From Chloroflexi bacterium TSY (GTDB lineage Bacteria; Chloroflexota; Anaerolineae; Caldilineales; Caldilineaceae), in contig JAHBNG010000064.1 in NCBI GenBank assembly GCA_019217005.1, forward strand, positions 1 to 64,000: DNA of 64,000 nucleotides. Reading direction: 5' to 3'. How positions within the stretch are numbered: position 1 is the stretch's first letter; every line of letters begins with the position of its first letter. The notes beneath the pieces were generated by a model. It saw nothing but the letters and a program-made list of their open reading frames with translations. It was not told the DNA's origin and did not search any database. Positions 1 through 8,502 of the stretch are shown here, piece after piece. A program made the position numbers and the translations under genes.

Positions 1-18
1 AAAATACAACTATCGAGT
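1..18 (+). mobile_element. Right end of an IS4/IS701-type element, cut by the window edge
   Basis: The first 18 bases match the right end of the IS at 8400-10121, with terminal repeat ending in AACTATCGAGT. The rest of this copy lies outside the window. It is in the same orientation as the copy ending at 10121, so the two could bracket the intervening gene block. Confidence 0.7.
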
Positions 19-222
19 AAAGACTCTTGCTAATTGTTAATTGCTGATGCCGAATTTTTAATGAGTGTGCTTGGAACCTTGTTCGTTGTATTGAGAATAG
101 AGGCACTTGCAGTGCAGCACCCATGTAGCTGATTTTATACAATATCGACTTTTTTCTGATCAATACATCTGTTTTGGATAGGTATTCAGTCGACAGTATC
201 CATCATGAAAGGGCACGATCAC

Positions 223-1335
223 ATGGATTTACTTGATGAGCTAAGGGTCCGGCGGGTCATTAATGCCAGCGGACGGATGACCAACCTGGGAGTCAATACC
301 CTGAACGATTCGGTGCTGGAGGCAATGGCTTTGGCTGGTAGAAATTACGTCGATATTGACCAGTTGCAACGTGCCGTTGGTCGCGAAGTAGCGAGTCTGA
401 TCGGTGCCGAGGATGCCATGATCACGACTGGCGCTGCGGCTGGCGTCGCACTGATGGTGGCTGCGTGCATTGCTGGAAATGACCTCACTCGAATTCAAGC
501 GCTCCCCGATCCCAACGATAGACCCAATGACGTGCTGATCCAGGCAGGTCACCAAATCAGTTTCGGCGCGCAGATCACCCAACTCATCCGACTTGCTGGG
601 GGACAACCACAACCAGTTGGGTCAGTCAGCAGCGTGAGCGAAGCACATCTTACCGGCGCAATTGGCCCCAATGTCGCGGCATTCCTCTTCGTCCAATCAC
701 ATCACGCTGTTCAGAAGGGAATGCTCTCTCTGTCGCACTGTATCCAACTCTGCCAAGAGCATGGGGTTCCAGTGTTGGTGGATGCGGCGGCAGAAGAGGA
801 TTTGATACATTTTGTAACAAGTGGGGTGGATCTAGTCACTTTTAGTGGAGGCAAAGCAATTGGCGGTCCGACCTCGGGAATTGTCGCTGGCCAACCAGAT
901 CTCGTTGAAGCGTGCCGCGCCCAGAATGCCGGCATTGGTCGCCCAATGAAAGTGGGCAAAGAAGCGTTGCTGGGTCTATGGACAGCCGTGATGGATTACA
1001 TGCAGCGGAATGTCCAGGTCGAACAAAAGCGCAACGCAGCGATTGTCGATGAGCTTCTGATCGGTTTTGGTCATTTTGCCAAGACGCAACGGCTTCGTGA
1101 CGAGGCGGGTCGGGGGATCGAGCGAGCAGCCATTGTATTGGATCCAAAAGAGGCGGCCGAACTCGTCGCGTTTCTACGTAATGGGACACCACCGATCTAT
1201 CCTCGAGGACATCTGCTAAACTTGGGCATTGTCGCTTTTGATCCGCGCCCGCTCGCAGAGCAAGACGTCGAGCGCATCGTCGCTCGCGTACGCGATTACT
1301 TTGATTCTGGGAGACAAATTTATGGAACTCTATGA
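223..1335 (+). CDS. SelA/DgaE-like PLP-dependent enzyme
   Basis: This 370-residue protein has the fold-type I PLP architecture of the SelA-like group, which includes D-glucosaminate-6-phosphate ammonia-lyase-type enzymes. Near the start it has the family pattern RRVINASG. A glycine-rich TTGAAAGV stretch follows, and TFSGGKAIGGPTSG carries the presumed PLP lysine (about K211). The ATG at 223 was preferred to the one at 205: it has a GAAAGGG-like ribosome site about 9 bases upstream and gives the usual family N-terminus. The gene overlaps the nitroreductase start by 14 bases, so the two are probably co-transcribed. The length is normal for the family. The substrate cannot be read from sequence; an amino-sugar or amino-acid ammonia-lyase/aldolase role is inference. 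Confidence 0.8.
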   Translation: MDLLDELRVRRVINASGRMTNLGVNTLNDSVLEAMALAGRNYVDIDQLQRAVGREVASLIGAEDAMITTGAAAGVALMVAACIAGNDLTRIQALPDPNDRPNDVLIQAGHQISFGAQITQLIRLAGGQPQPVGSVSSVSEAHLTGAIGPNVAAFLFVQSHHAVQKGMLSLSHCIQLCQEHGVPVLVDAAAEEDLIHFVTSGVDLVTFSGGKAIGGPTSGIVAGQPDLVEACRAQNAGIGRPMKVGKEALLGLWTAVMDYMQRNVQVEQKRNAAIVDELLIGFGHFAKTQRLRDEAGRGIERAAIVLDPKEAAELVAFLRNGTPPIYPRGHLLNLGIVAFDPRPLAEQDVERIVARVRDYFDSGRQIYGTL

Positions 1336-1996
1336 TGTCATGCGCACGGCCTTTGCCGCGCGCGAATTTACCGGCGATCCCCTACCAGACGAGACGCTGT
1401 TCCGAATTCTGGATAACGCTCGCTTTGCTCCAAGCGGTGGCAATCGACAAGGCGCACGGGTGATTGTTCTTCGCGAGCGCCAAACCCGAGAAACATTGGC
1501 CGAATTGACGATACCCGCAGCCAAACGTTATATCGCCCAGGTGAAGGTCGGTGAGAATCCGTGGAACAGCATTGAACCGCCATCTGTAGATGTCGAAACA
1601 ATCGCGGCGACCGAAGTGTCACCCCATTTTACGGCTCCCTTGCTTCAGGCCGCGGTCGTCCTCGTGGTCTGCGTTGATCTCAAGGTCGTTGCCTCTATGG
1701 ATCAGAATTTGCCGCGCGTCGGCGTCATCAGTGGTGCGTCCATCTATCCCTTGGTCTGGAATATCTTGTTAGCCGCCCGGAATGAAGGATTTGGCGGTAC
1801 GCTTACGACCGTGGCTGTTGCGGAGGAACCCAGAGTGCAAGAACTCTTGGGGATCCCCTCCCATGTTGCTGTCAGCGCCGTGCTACCACTGGGTAAACCA
1901 GTCAAACAGCTGACAAAACTCAAGCGTAAACCAGTCCCCTCTTTTGTCACGTTCGAGCATTGGTCAGGGGAAGCGATGGGGCATGAAAGAGACTGA
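1322..1996 (+). CDS. Nitroreductase-family FMN oxidoreductase
   Basis: The 224-residue product begins MELYDVMRTAFAAREF and contains RFAPSGGNRQ, the typical FMN-binding N-terminal segment of the nitroreductase superfamily. Residues NILLAARNEGFGGTLTT match the conserved helix and loop before the second FMN contact. These are cytosolic NAD(P)H-dependent flavoenzymes acting on nitro compounds, quinones or halogenated substrates; the actual substrate is unknown. The ATG at 1322 lies inside the end of the preceding PLP gene and has GGGAGAC about 7 bases upstream, so it was chosen over an upstream in-frame start at 1229. It overlaps the start of the next dioxygenase gene, so the three genes form a compact operon. 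Confidence 0.85.
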   Translation: MELYDVMRTAFAAREFTGDPLPDETLFRILDNARFAPSGGNRQGARVIVLRERQTRETLAELTIPAAKRYIAQVKVGENPWNSIEPPSVDVETIAATEVSPHFTAPLLQAAVVLVVCVDLKVVASMDQNLPRVGVISGASIYPLVWNILLAARNEGFGGTLTTVAVAEEPRVQELLGIPSHVAVSAVLPLGKPVKQLTKLKRKPVPSFVTFEHWSGEAMGHERD

Positions 1997-2801
1997 GGCT
2001 AAGAAAATAATGTCAGAATTTATCTATCCTCAGTTACAGGGTCTGAAGGCGGCTTATGATCGCGATGGGTATGTGATCATACGTCGAGTGCTGGATCGTG
2101 ACCTGGTTGGAGAGGCCAATCAGCACATCGATTGGCTGATCAAAAAGCATCCTGATTTACGTCCGGAATTGCTGGGATACTCGCTCGTGCCAGACGATCC
2201 TTTCTGGATCCGCCTGGTAAGCGATAAACGTCTTCTGGATGTGGCAGAGCAGGTGGTTGGCCCAAATATCGCCCTCTTTGCCGCGGACTATATTGCCAAG
2301 CCACCCAGGGAAGGGCGCAAGATCGCGTGGCATCAAGACGGGAACTACTGGCCATTGGAGCCAATGACTGTGGTCACGATGTGGGTTGCTTATACGGCAT
2401 CTACCCCCGAAAACGGCTGCGTTCGCATCATCCCAGGCACTCAGCATATGACCTTGCAAGAAAGGAGATCGGGTCCAAATGATCCGCCAGATGTCCTTCT
2501 AACCGGTATGGATCAAAGCCTGGCCAGCGAAAGCGAAGCCGTCGATATTGTTTTAGAACCAGGCGATGTATCGATCCATCATCCTCATATCATTCACGGC
2601 TCCAATGCCAATACCAGCGAAAACTGGCGTCGTGGAGGAACGTATCAGTATATTCCCACAACCACGCGAATTCTGGATGAGCAGTGGCCTACTTTTCTGT
2701 TTCGTGGTCAGGCAGAGAAAGGCATCAACTCTTATCGGGCTTTTCCCAAATATAAATTGGAAGAGCATTTCCCCTTTCGTGGTTGCGAAGATTGGCAATG
2801 A
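1983..2801 (+). CDS. Phytanoyl-CoA dioxygenase (PhyH) family protein, copy 1
   Basis: This is a predicted Fe(II)/2-oxoglutarate oxygenase of about 272 residues. The iron-binding HxD motif is visible as WHQDGNYW. The distal His lies in HIIHGSNANTSENWRRG, and the following Arg is the likely 2-oxoglutarate contact. The family hydroxylates lipids and small metabolites, and its substrates are often unpredictable. Starts at 1944, 1983 and 2010 are all in frame; 1983 gives a 14-base overlap with the nitroreductase and was preferred, though 2010 is also possible. This is the first of three PhyH-type genes in the first 8.3 kb. It ends just before an intergenic inverted-repeat element. Confidence 0.8.
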   Translation: MKETEAKKIMSEFIYPQLQGLKAAYDRDGYVIIRRVLDRDLVGEANQHIDWLIKKHPDLRPELLGYSLVPDDPFWIRLVSDKRLLDVAEQVVGPNIALFAADYIAKPPREGRKIAWHQDGNYWPLEPMTVVTMWVAYTASTPENGCVRIIPGTQHMTLQERRSGPNDPPDVLLTGMDQSLASESEAVDIVLEPGDVSIHHPHIIHGSNANTSENWRRGGTYQYIPTTTRILDEQWPTFLFRGQAEKGINSYRAFPKYKLEEHFPFRGCEDWQ

Positions 2802-2830
2802 TCGGTTATCATTTGTTTGATACTCCCTGA

Positions 2831-3004
2831 AGTGCTTATCCGAAAAGTTTGGGAGTGTGTCCCAAAGCGTGTAAACGCAGTCGATTCTCTGACTGAGCGA
2901 GGTTCATCTACACACTTCGTGGTATACACTCAAAAGCTCTGTGACGATGCATTCTCATTCGAGAAGCTAATCCGATTCACAACCACTTTTCGGATAGGTT
3001 CTAA
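2831..3004. repeat. Inverted-repeat element with a second palindrome nested in it
   Basis: The ends carry CTTATCCGAAAAGT on the left and its inverted counterpart ACTTTTCGGATAGG on the right. A shorter version without the middle occurs at 55559-55638 in the opposite orientation. Comparing the two shows that about 90 bases (roughly 2850-2940) are an insertion here. The inserted part is itself palindromic (GTGTAAACGCAG against its inverted partner) and resembles 25108-25190. The element fills most of the gap between the dioxygenase and the SBP gene. Confidence 0.7.
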
Positions 3005-3107
3005 GTTGGTTGGAGCGTTAGCGAGTCATCTAGCCCAAAGCCACATTTCCCTCAGACAATCGAAAAATTCAATTTTTTGTACACATTCAATCCGAAGGAG
3101 GAAGACT

Positions 3108-4463
3108 GTGAAATCTCTACAAAAAGATGCTGGTCATCTAAGCCGACGACAGTTTCTGACTCTCACTGCCGGAATCGCCGCGACGGCGGCTCTGACAGCA
3201 TGTGTTGCACCTGCCCCAAGCAGCGGTGGTGAGGCCCCCGCTGGAGAAGTAACTGAGTTTAGTTTTGCCTGGTGGACAGGTGGCGAAGGTGCCAATCGGC
3301 TTTTCGAGGAATCGATCGATCACTTTGAGGAACAACACCCGGAATACTCGGTCAATCGCATTTCGACGCCTTGGGGAGAGTTTGGTACCAAGATTCTCAC
3401 CATGTATGGCAGCGGCAATGCACCTGATGCTCACGGTGTGCCGTGGGGCACTGTTTGGTCCTGGGCTAATAAAGGTGTTTTGCTGGACCTCACACCTTTC
3501 GTGGAAGGTGACGATACCATCGATTGGGAAGGCATGTGGCCGGCTGTGACCGGTGGGTGCTATTTCCCGGCTGACAAGATTGTGGCGCTGCCGCGCGAAT
3601 CATTTGGTCTGCGACTGCATGTCTATAACAAGACGATCTTTGAAGAAGCTGGCGTTGAAACACCCGATAACGATGTTGCAGCCGATAATTGGACTTGGGA
3701 TACCTGGCGTGCCAAGGCCGCAGAACTCACCCAGTTTGATGACAATGATCGGCGCGTGATCATGGGGGCCAATGCTGATGCCAGCTACTGGAATCTTCAG
3801 GTGGTGATGCCGTCATACGGTGTCGCAATGTTTAATGATGATTTGACTCATTTCAATCTTGATGATGAGAGAGTTGTGGGCTGGCTGTCGATGCTGCCCG
3901 AGATGTTGAATGAGGATCGTTCCTTGGGCAAGCCAGATGAGACCAAAGAATTCGATTGGGGGTCGAGCGGCAAACAGGCCATCAGTCAGACTGCAACGTG
4001 GTCCATCCCCAACATGCGTGAGACTTGGGCCGAAATTGATTGGGACTTTGTACCTCCTCCCAAAGGTGACTGTTGTCATTCCAACTTCGTCGGTTGCGAT
4101 TATCACGTTGTCAATGGCAGTGACTATGCCAACTGGGACGCCGGTTGGGAATTGCTCAAGTTTATCAATAGCCCAGAAGAGGATCTATGGTGGGCACTGA
4201 GCTTCTTTGGCGCGCCCTTCCGCAAGAGTAACGTGGAAGCCTGGTCCTCCCAGCTCAATGACATTCTGCCTCGAAACGGTTGGCAGTACATGTTGGACAT
4301 GACGGAGAACGCCACCCCTTGGACAGCTATCCCCTTCCAAGATGAACTCAACACGATTCACTCAAATGAGATCGGTCAGGCCGTGTCGGGCGAACGATCT
4401 GTTGAAGAGGTGGTTGCAAGTATTACGAGTAAGGTAGATGAGATGATTGCGGAGTTTGAATAG
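3108..4463 (+). CDS. Sugar ABC transporter solute-binding lipoprotein (family 1)
   Basis: The 451-residue product has a twin-arginine-type N-terminus (LSRRQFLTLTAG) leading into TALTACVAP, a lipoprotein cleavage site with Cys as the new N-terminus. It would be tethered outside the membrane and bind a carbohydrate for the permeases downstream. The rest is a typical family 1 extracellular binding protein rich in Trp and Asp, as usual for sugar ligands. The GTG at 3108 is preceded by AGGAGGA at good distance and gives a proper signal peptide. The in-frame extension back to 2817 runs through a repeat and was rejected. The permeases at 4963 and 5892 belong to the same system; no ATPase gene is adjacent. 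Confidence 0.88.
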   Translation: MKSLQKDAGHLSRRQFLTLTAGIAATAALTACVAPAPSSGGEAPAGEVTEFSFAWWTGGEGANRLFEESIDHFEEQHPEYSVNRISTPWGEFGTKILTMYGSGNAPDAHGVPWGTVWSWANKGVLLDLTPFVEGDDTIDWEGMWPAVTGGCYFPADKIVALPRESFGLRLHVYNKTIFEEAGVETPDNDVAADNWTWDTWRAKAAELTQFDDNDRRVIMGANADASYWNLQVVMPSYGVAMFNDDLTHFNLDDERVVGWLSMLPEMLNEDRSLGKPDETKEFDWGSSGKQAISQTATWSIPNMRETWAEIDWDFVPPPKGDCCHSNFVGCDYHVVNGSDYANWDAGWELLKFINSPEEDLWWALSFFGAPFRKSNVEAWSSQLNDILPRNGWQYMLDMTENATPWTAIPFQDELNTIHSNEIGQAVSGERSVEEVVASITSKVDEMIAEFE

Positions 4464-4491
4464 TTGGTTGGTTGGTTAGTTGGTTAGTTGG
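4464..4491. repeat. Left arm of inverted repeat flanking the four-helix-bundle gene
   Basis: The arm is built of TTGGTTGG/TTAGTTGG units and begins directly after the SBP stop codon. Its inverted partner is at 4928-4955. Together they would fold the inserted gene into a long stem in RNA, similar in layout to intervening sequences in 23S rRNA genes. Confidence 0.7.
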
Positions 4492-4503
4492 TAAGGGGGG
4501 CTT

Positions 4504-4926
4504 GTGGGTTATCAGGATATTGAAGATTCGCGGATGTATCAGAGGGCTGAGCGAGTTGCTGATACTGTATGGGCTATAGTTATGGAGTGGAATGAGTTTG
4601 CGAGGGATACGGTGGGTAGGCAGTTGGTTCGGGCGGTTGATTCTGTCGGAGCCAATATTGCGGAGGGAGCAGGACGTTTTCATATTAAAGATGTCATTCG
4701 CTTCTGCTATTACTCACGTGGTTCACTTCGAGAGACTCGCTATTGGTTAAAGCGAGTGCTGAAACGACAATTGATTTCCGATGAAACTTTTACGAAATTG
4801 ATGAACGAACTTGCCACTCTCGGAAAAGAATTAAACGCTTACATTCGATCCCAACGCAATCGAACGATCAAAGAAACCACTCCCGAATACACAACATCAT
4901 CCGACAACGAACAAACTAACTCGTGA
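4504..4926 (+). CDS. Four-helix-bundle protein (23S rRNA IVS / Avd-like family)
   Basis: This 140-residue protein is predicted from a GTG start. It has the family core VRAVDSVGANIAEGAGR followed by CYYSRGSLRETRYWLKRV. Members form a four-helix bundle and pentamers. They are encoded in intervening sequences of 23S rRNA genes in some bacteria and as free-standing genes, and the Avd protein of diversity-generating retroelements is a relative. Here it sits between an SBP and its permeases, flanked by 28-base inverted repeats (4464-4491 and 4928-4955). No reverse transcriptase or variable repeat was seen nearby. Its role is unknown; nucleic-acid binding is the usual suggestion. Confidence 0.8.
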   Translation: MGYQDIEDSRMYQRAERVADTVWAIVMEWNEFARDTVGRQLVRAVDSVGANIAEGAGRFHIKDVIRFCYYSRGSLRETRYWLKRVLKRQLISDETFTKLMNELATLGKELNAYIRSQRNRTIKETTPEYTTSSDNEQTNS

Positions 4927-4927
4927 A

Positions 4928-4955
4928 CCAACAAACTATCCAACCAACTAACCAA
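4928..4955. repeat. Right arm of inverted repeat flanking the four-helix-bundle gene
   Basis: The arm consists of CCAACCAACTAACCAA-type units and is the inverse of the 4464-4491 arm. It ends 7 bases before the permease ATG at 4963. That leaves no recognisable ribosome-binding site for the permease, which suggests the insertion displaced it or that translation depends on the stem. Confidence 0.65.
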
Positions 4956-4962
4956 TAAAAAA

Positions 4963-5862
4963 ATGAGCCGGATGGCTAGACGTGAGGAGTTAACAGGTTG
5001 GCTCATGGCTGCGCCCTGGTTAATCGGGTTTCTTCTCTGGATTGCTGGGCCCTTTGGGGCGGCCGCCTATCTCTCTTTTACTGACTACGACATTCTCAGC
5101 TCAGCCAATTACATCGGGCTGGATAACTTTCGCGAGATGCTCTTTGAGGATGAGTTATTCTGGATCTCCATGCGCGTGACCACGGTCTATGCTGGGGTCT
5201 CAATCCCCTTGCAGATTATTCTCGGGCTATTTCTCGCGATCCTGCTCAATACGCGTATTCGGGGATTGGCCTGGTTTCGAACGCTCTATTATTTGCCTGC
5301 AGTTCTGTCGGGTGTGGCGGTCTCCTTTTTGTGGATCTGGGTTTTCTCTGCCGATTGGGGGGTTCTGAACTACGCGTTGTCTCTCATCGGAATTAAAGGA
5401 CCAAGTTGGCTGACAAGCGAAGATTGGGCTTTATCCGCTCTGATCCTCATGAGCCTATGGGGCGTGGGCGCGGGGCTGGTCATCTATCTGGCCGGGCTAC
5501 AGGGTGTTCCGACCGAGCTTTATGAAGCCGCCGACATCGATGGGGCTGGGCGCTGGCGTCAATTTAGGAATATCACCTTGCCCATGATTTCCCCCGTAAT
5601 TTTATTCCAGCTGATCATGGGTATTATTGGGGCGCTGCAAACCTTTACGCAGGGCTATGTCATGACCCAAGGCGGGCCAAATAATGCAACGCTGTTCTTT
5701 CTGCTTTATCTCTGGCGCAATGCCTTCAAATTTTTGAATATGGGGTACGCTAGCGCCTTGGCATGGGCGATCTTCGCCTATATCTTGATACTGACCCTAC
5801 TTGTCCTGCGTTCTTCCGAGGCTTGGGTCTTTTATACGGGTGAAATTAAAGGGCGACGATAG
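4963..5862 (+). CDS. Sugar ABC transporter permease (MalF/UgpA type)
   Basis: This 299-residue inner-membrane protein has about six hydrophobic segments. The first is AAPWLIGFLLWIAGPFG. The EAA loop, which contacts the ATPase, is visible as EAADIDGAGRWRQFRNITLP. It would form the translocation channel with the permease encoded at 5892 and receive sugar from the lipoprotein at 3108. The EAA-G-P pattern is complete, so the gene looks functional. No Shine-Dalgarno sequence is apparent before the ATG, because the inverted repeat of the four-helix-bundle insertion abuts it. Confidence 0.88.
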   Translation: MSRMARREELTGWLMAAPWLIGFLLWIAGPFGAAAYLSFTDYDILSSANYIGLDNFREMLFEDELFWISMRVTTVYAGVSIPLQIILGLFLAILLNTRIRGLAWFRTLYYLPAVLSGVAVSFLWIWVFSADWGVLNYALSLIGIKGPSWLTSEDWALSALILMSLWGVGAGLVIYLAGLQGVPTELYEAADIDGAGRWRQFRNITLPMISPVILFQLIMGIIGALQTFTQGYVMTQGGPNNATLFFLLYLWRNAFKFLNMGYASALAWAIFAYILILTLLVLRSSEAWVFYTGEIKGRR

Positions 5863-5891
5863 AGAGAATCACGACTTCTGAGTTCGAGTTT

Positions 5892-6758
5892 ATGACTAGT
5901 TATACAATCCGCCGCTCGTTATTTGGCGTCAATTTTGCCAAAGTGATTGAAAAAGGTTTTGTCTATCTCATCTTGTTGAGTGGCGGAATTCTAATACTTG
6001 TGCCCCTGTGGTGGATGATTAGCACTTCGTTCAAGCATCCGTCGGAAGTTTTCGCCTTTCCTCCAACCTTACTGCCGGAAAAAATCTTGTGGCAAAACTA
6101 CGTAGATATTTTCGCAAAGGCTCCATTTGGTCTCTACTTTCTCAATACCTCCTACGTTGTCTTTATGGATCTAGTTGGAACCCTCATTTCGTCAAGCATG
6201 GTTGGGTTTGCCTTTGCACGTCTACGTTGGCGAGGGCGCGACATCTTTTTCGTCTTAACATTGGCCACAATGATGTTGCCTAGTGCTGTTACCCTGATTC
6301 CCCGTTATTTGATCTTCAAAGAGCTACGATGGCTCGATACCTTTTTGCCGCTCTGGGTACCGTCTTTCTTTGGTTTTCCTTTTTTCATTTTTCTGATGCG
6401 GCAATTCTATACAACGATTCCCTACGAGCTAGACGACGCAGCTCGAATTGATGGCTGTAGTGATTTCGCAGTCTGGTGGCGCATCAATCTGCCCTTGACT
6501 GTACCCGCACTGGCTGCCTGTGCCATCTTTACATTCAATGCAACTTGGAATGATTTCTTGGGGCCCTTGATCTATCTCAGCTCTCAAGATAAATTGACCC
6601 TGGCGCTAGGGTTGCTGGCTTTCCGAGGTCCCCATGTAACGGATTGGCACTACTTGATGGCCAGCTCGGTGATTGCGATGCTGCCGGTTGTGATGCTCTT
6701 CTTCTTCGCCCAGAAATATTTCATTCAGGAGATTACGTTTATGGGGGTGAAGGGGTAA
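5892..6758 (+). CDS. Sugar ABC transporter permease (MalG/UgpE type)
   Basis: This 288-residue membrane protein is the second half-channel of the importer. The N-terminal segment ILILVPLWWMISTSFK and the EAA loop DDAARIDGCSDFAVWWRINLP are typical of carbohydrate permeases of this class, as is the C-terminal QEITFMGVKG. It starts 29 bases after the first permease. The next gene downstream is a PhyH-type dioxygenase, so uptake and oxidation of the same compound may be linked. That link is inference from gene order. Confidence 0.88.
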   Translation: MTSYTIRRSLFGVNFAKVIEKGFVYLILLSGGILILVPLWWMISTSFKHPSEVFAFPPTLLPEKILWQNYVDIFAKAPFGLYFLNTSYVVFMDLVGTLISSSMVGFAFARLRWRGRDIFFVLTLATMMLPSAVTLIPRYLIFKELRWLDTFLPLWVPSFFGFPFFIFLMRQFYTTIPYELDDAARIDGCSDFAVWWRINLPLTVPALAACAIFTFNATWNDFLGPLIYLSSQDKLTLALGLLAFRGPHVTDWHYLMASSVIAMLPVVMLFFFAQKYFIQEITFMGVKG

Positions 6759-6794
6759 GATGAGAAGATGGCAGGATGATTGAGGAGAAGAGTG

Positions 6795-7508
6795 ATGTAT
6801 CTGGAAGGCGAAATGGATTTCTTTTTGGAGAATGGTTATCTTCATGCTCGTGGGGTTCTCAATCAAGATGAGTTGAACTACTATCGCGCTGAATTTGATC
6901 GGGTGTGGGAGGCCGAAAAGCCCAAGGTGAACCAGCATCGTCTGCTCAAATATCAATCCTTTATTGACCTGATTGAACACCCCAATATCCTCAAACGCCA
7001 GCAAGCCATCTTTGGGGCACAGACACAGCTTCTCCAGTATGATCTGCTACGGCAAGGGCCACATAGCGAGGTACCAGCGCGCAGTTGGCACCGCGACTTC
7101 ATCTTCCCTGGCGACCGCCCGCTCTCTATCAATACGATCCTCTACCTGGATGAGATGACCGAGGAACGCGGCCCAACACGCATGGTCCCAGGCACCCATC
7201 GCGGCGAAACTTATCCACCCGATGAATCGCGTTATGACCCATTGCCCGGCGAGGTGGCCGCTTACTCTGCAGCTGGTGACGCCGTCTTTATCAACGGAGC
7301 GATCTGGCATACGGGCGGTTGTAACAAGACAGAAGGCCTGCGCCGCGGTATTTTTCTCTATTTTGGCTATTGGTGGATGAAACGCTATGAGTCAGAAACC
7401 AAGCTTCCGTGGCAAGCATCGCAAAATGCTAGCGAGCAGCGTTTGCGGTTGCTTGGCATCAAGATGCCCGATCGGGACATTCATCAGTATGATCCGACAA
7501 TGAAGTAG
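6795..7508 (+). CDS. Phytanoyl-CoA dioxygenase family protein, copy 2
   Basis: The protein of about 237 residues has an Fe(II)-binding HxD in SWHRDFIFPGD and a distal His in GAIWHTGGCNKTEGLRRG, followed by the expected Arg. It is therefore a plausible 2-oxoglutarate-dependent oxygenase. The ATG at 6795 has GAGGAGAAG just upstream and was preferred to a TTG at 6780. An internal ATG at 6813 is a weaker alternative. It lies 36 bases after the sugar permease and before the third PhyH gene. The substrate is unknown. Confidence 0.8.
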   Translation: MYLEGEMDFFLENGYLHARGVLNQDELNYYRAEFDRVWEAEKPKVNQHRLLKYQSFIDLIEHPNILKRQQAIFGAQTQLLQYDLLRQGPHSEVPARSWHRDFIFPGDRPLSINTILYLDEMTEERGPTRMVPGTHRGETYPPDESRYDPLPGEVAAYSAAGDAVFINGAIWHTGGCNKTEGLRRGIFLYFGYWWMKRYESETKLPWQASQNASEQRLRLLGIKMPDRDIHQYDPTMK

Positions 7509-7574
7509 ACAAGCAACGTGAGTCAATATCCCCAGGTCTCAAAGTAAGTTAAGTATAGTCGAATAAGGAGCAAT

Positions 7575-8315
7575 ATGAATCAGGCAGACCGTGACTTCTT
7601 TGCACAATATGGTTATTTGAATCTAGGTCAAGTTCTTGACGCCGCAGATCTCAAATACTTTCACGATCTCTTTGACGCAGACCGCGAAAAATTTCCTTAC
7701 TTCTGGCGTCCCTATGATCACCACCAACAGGCCAACTATGACGCCCTGATTACCACGCCCAAATTTGATGAACTCATCCGGCATCCCAAAATTTTACCAA
7801 CTGTAGAAGCACTGATGGGAGGACCGGTCTGCTTTGGGGAGATCGGGTTACGCTGGATGGGACCCTATGATGGGGAATTTCATCAGGGTTGGCACCGGGA
7901 CAAGCCACACTGGCCTGAGCACCCCTTACGCATGGATTATATTCAGTTGATGGTCTATTTTACCGACGTGGATGAGAGTACCCACTGTATTTCCTTCTCG
8001 CCCGAATCGATTGACCAGGGGATCCTGAAAGATAACCAAGCCCAACTGGCTAGAGGTGGTGTCCACGATCTTCATGGTCCGGCGGGAACTTGTGCCTTGT
8101 TTAATGTGTCGGTGTTGCACACGGCCACCACGCGACCAACAAAAGTGATCCGTAAAACGGCCCAGATCTACTACGGACATCGAGAGCACGCCCCCCTGGC
8201 CAACGACTCTGGCATCCCGGCCACGTTCTGGCGCGATCACCCGGATGAAGAGACGCGGGGCTTCTATGGCGTGTTGAACGAGCGTACTCGAACCTATATG
8301 GCTGCATTTGGGTAA
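7575..8315 (+). CDS. Phytanoyl-CoA dioxygenase family protein, copy 3
   Basis: The 246-residue product shows QGWHRDKPHW (iron HxD) and NVSVLHTATTRPTKVIRK (distal His, then the Arg region), so the oxygenase active site is complete. An AAGGAG ribosome site lies 5 bases before the ATG. It differs clearly in sequence from the other two PhyH proteins here, which argues for separate substrates rather than a recent duplication. It ends about 85 bases before the decayed IS at 8400. Confidence 0.82.
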   Translation: MNQADRDFFAQYGYLNLGQVLDAADLKYFHDLFDADREKFPYFWRPYDHHQQANYDALITTPKFDELIRHPKILPTVEALMGGPVCFGEIGLRWMGPYDGEFHQGWHRDKPHWPEHPLRMDYIQLMVYFTDVDESTHCISFSPESIDQGILKDNQAQLARGGVHDLHGPAGTCALFNVSVLHTATTRPTKVIRKTAQIYYGHREHAPLANDSGIPATFWRDHPDEETRGFYGVLNERTRTYMAAFG

Positions 8316-8502
8316 AAAAAGCTTTCAGCTATTAGCCGTCAGCCATCAGCTACAATCTGGCCTTGTTTCGTGACTGATTTTTATACTTTCGTATACTATA
8401 CTCGATAGTTGTGAAATGAATATTTTCCAAATTTGACAAAAGAGACAAAAGTCATCTCAATAGATTGCATCAAGAAAAAAGTGCGAAAAAGGAGCCATCA
8501 AG

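Noticed and set aside
2817..3107. N-terminal extension of the first sugar SBP frame
   Set aside because: It reads through an inverted-repeat element and would bury the twin-arginine lipoprotein signal; GTG at 3108 has a strong ribosome site.
4504..4926. Four-helix-bundle gene as Avd of a diversity-generating retroelement
   Set aside because: No reverse transcriptase, template repeat or variable repeat was found in the window.
6780..6794. TTG start for the second PhyH gene
   Set aside because: The ATG at 6795 has a GAGGAGAAG site directly before it, while the TTG start would overlap that site.
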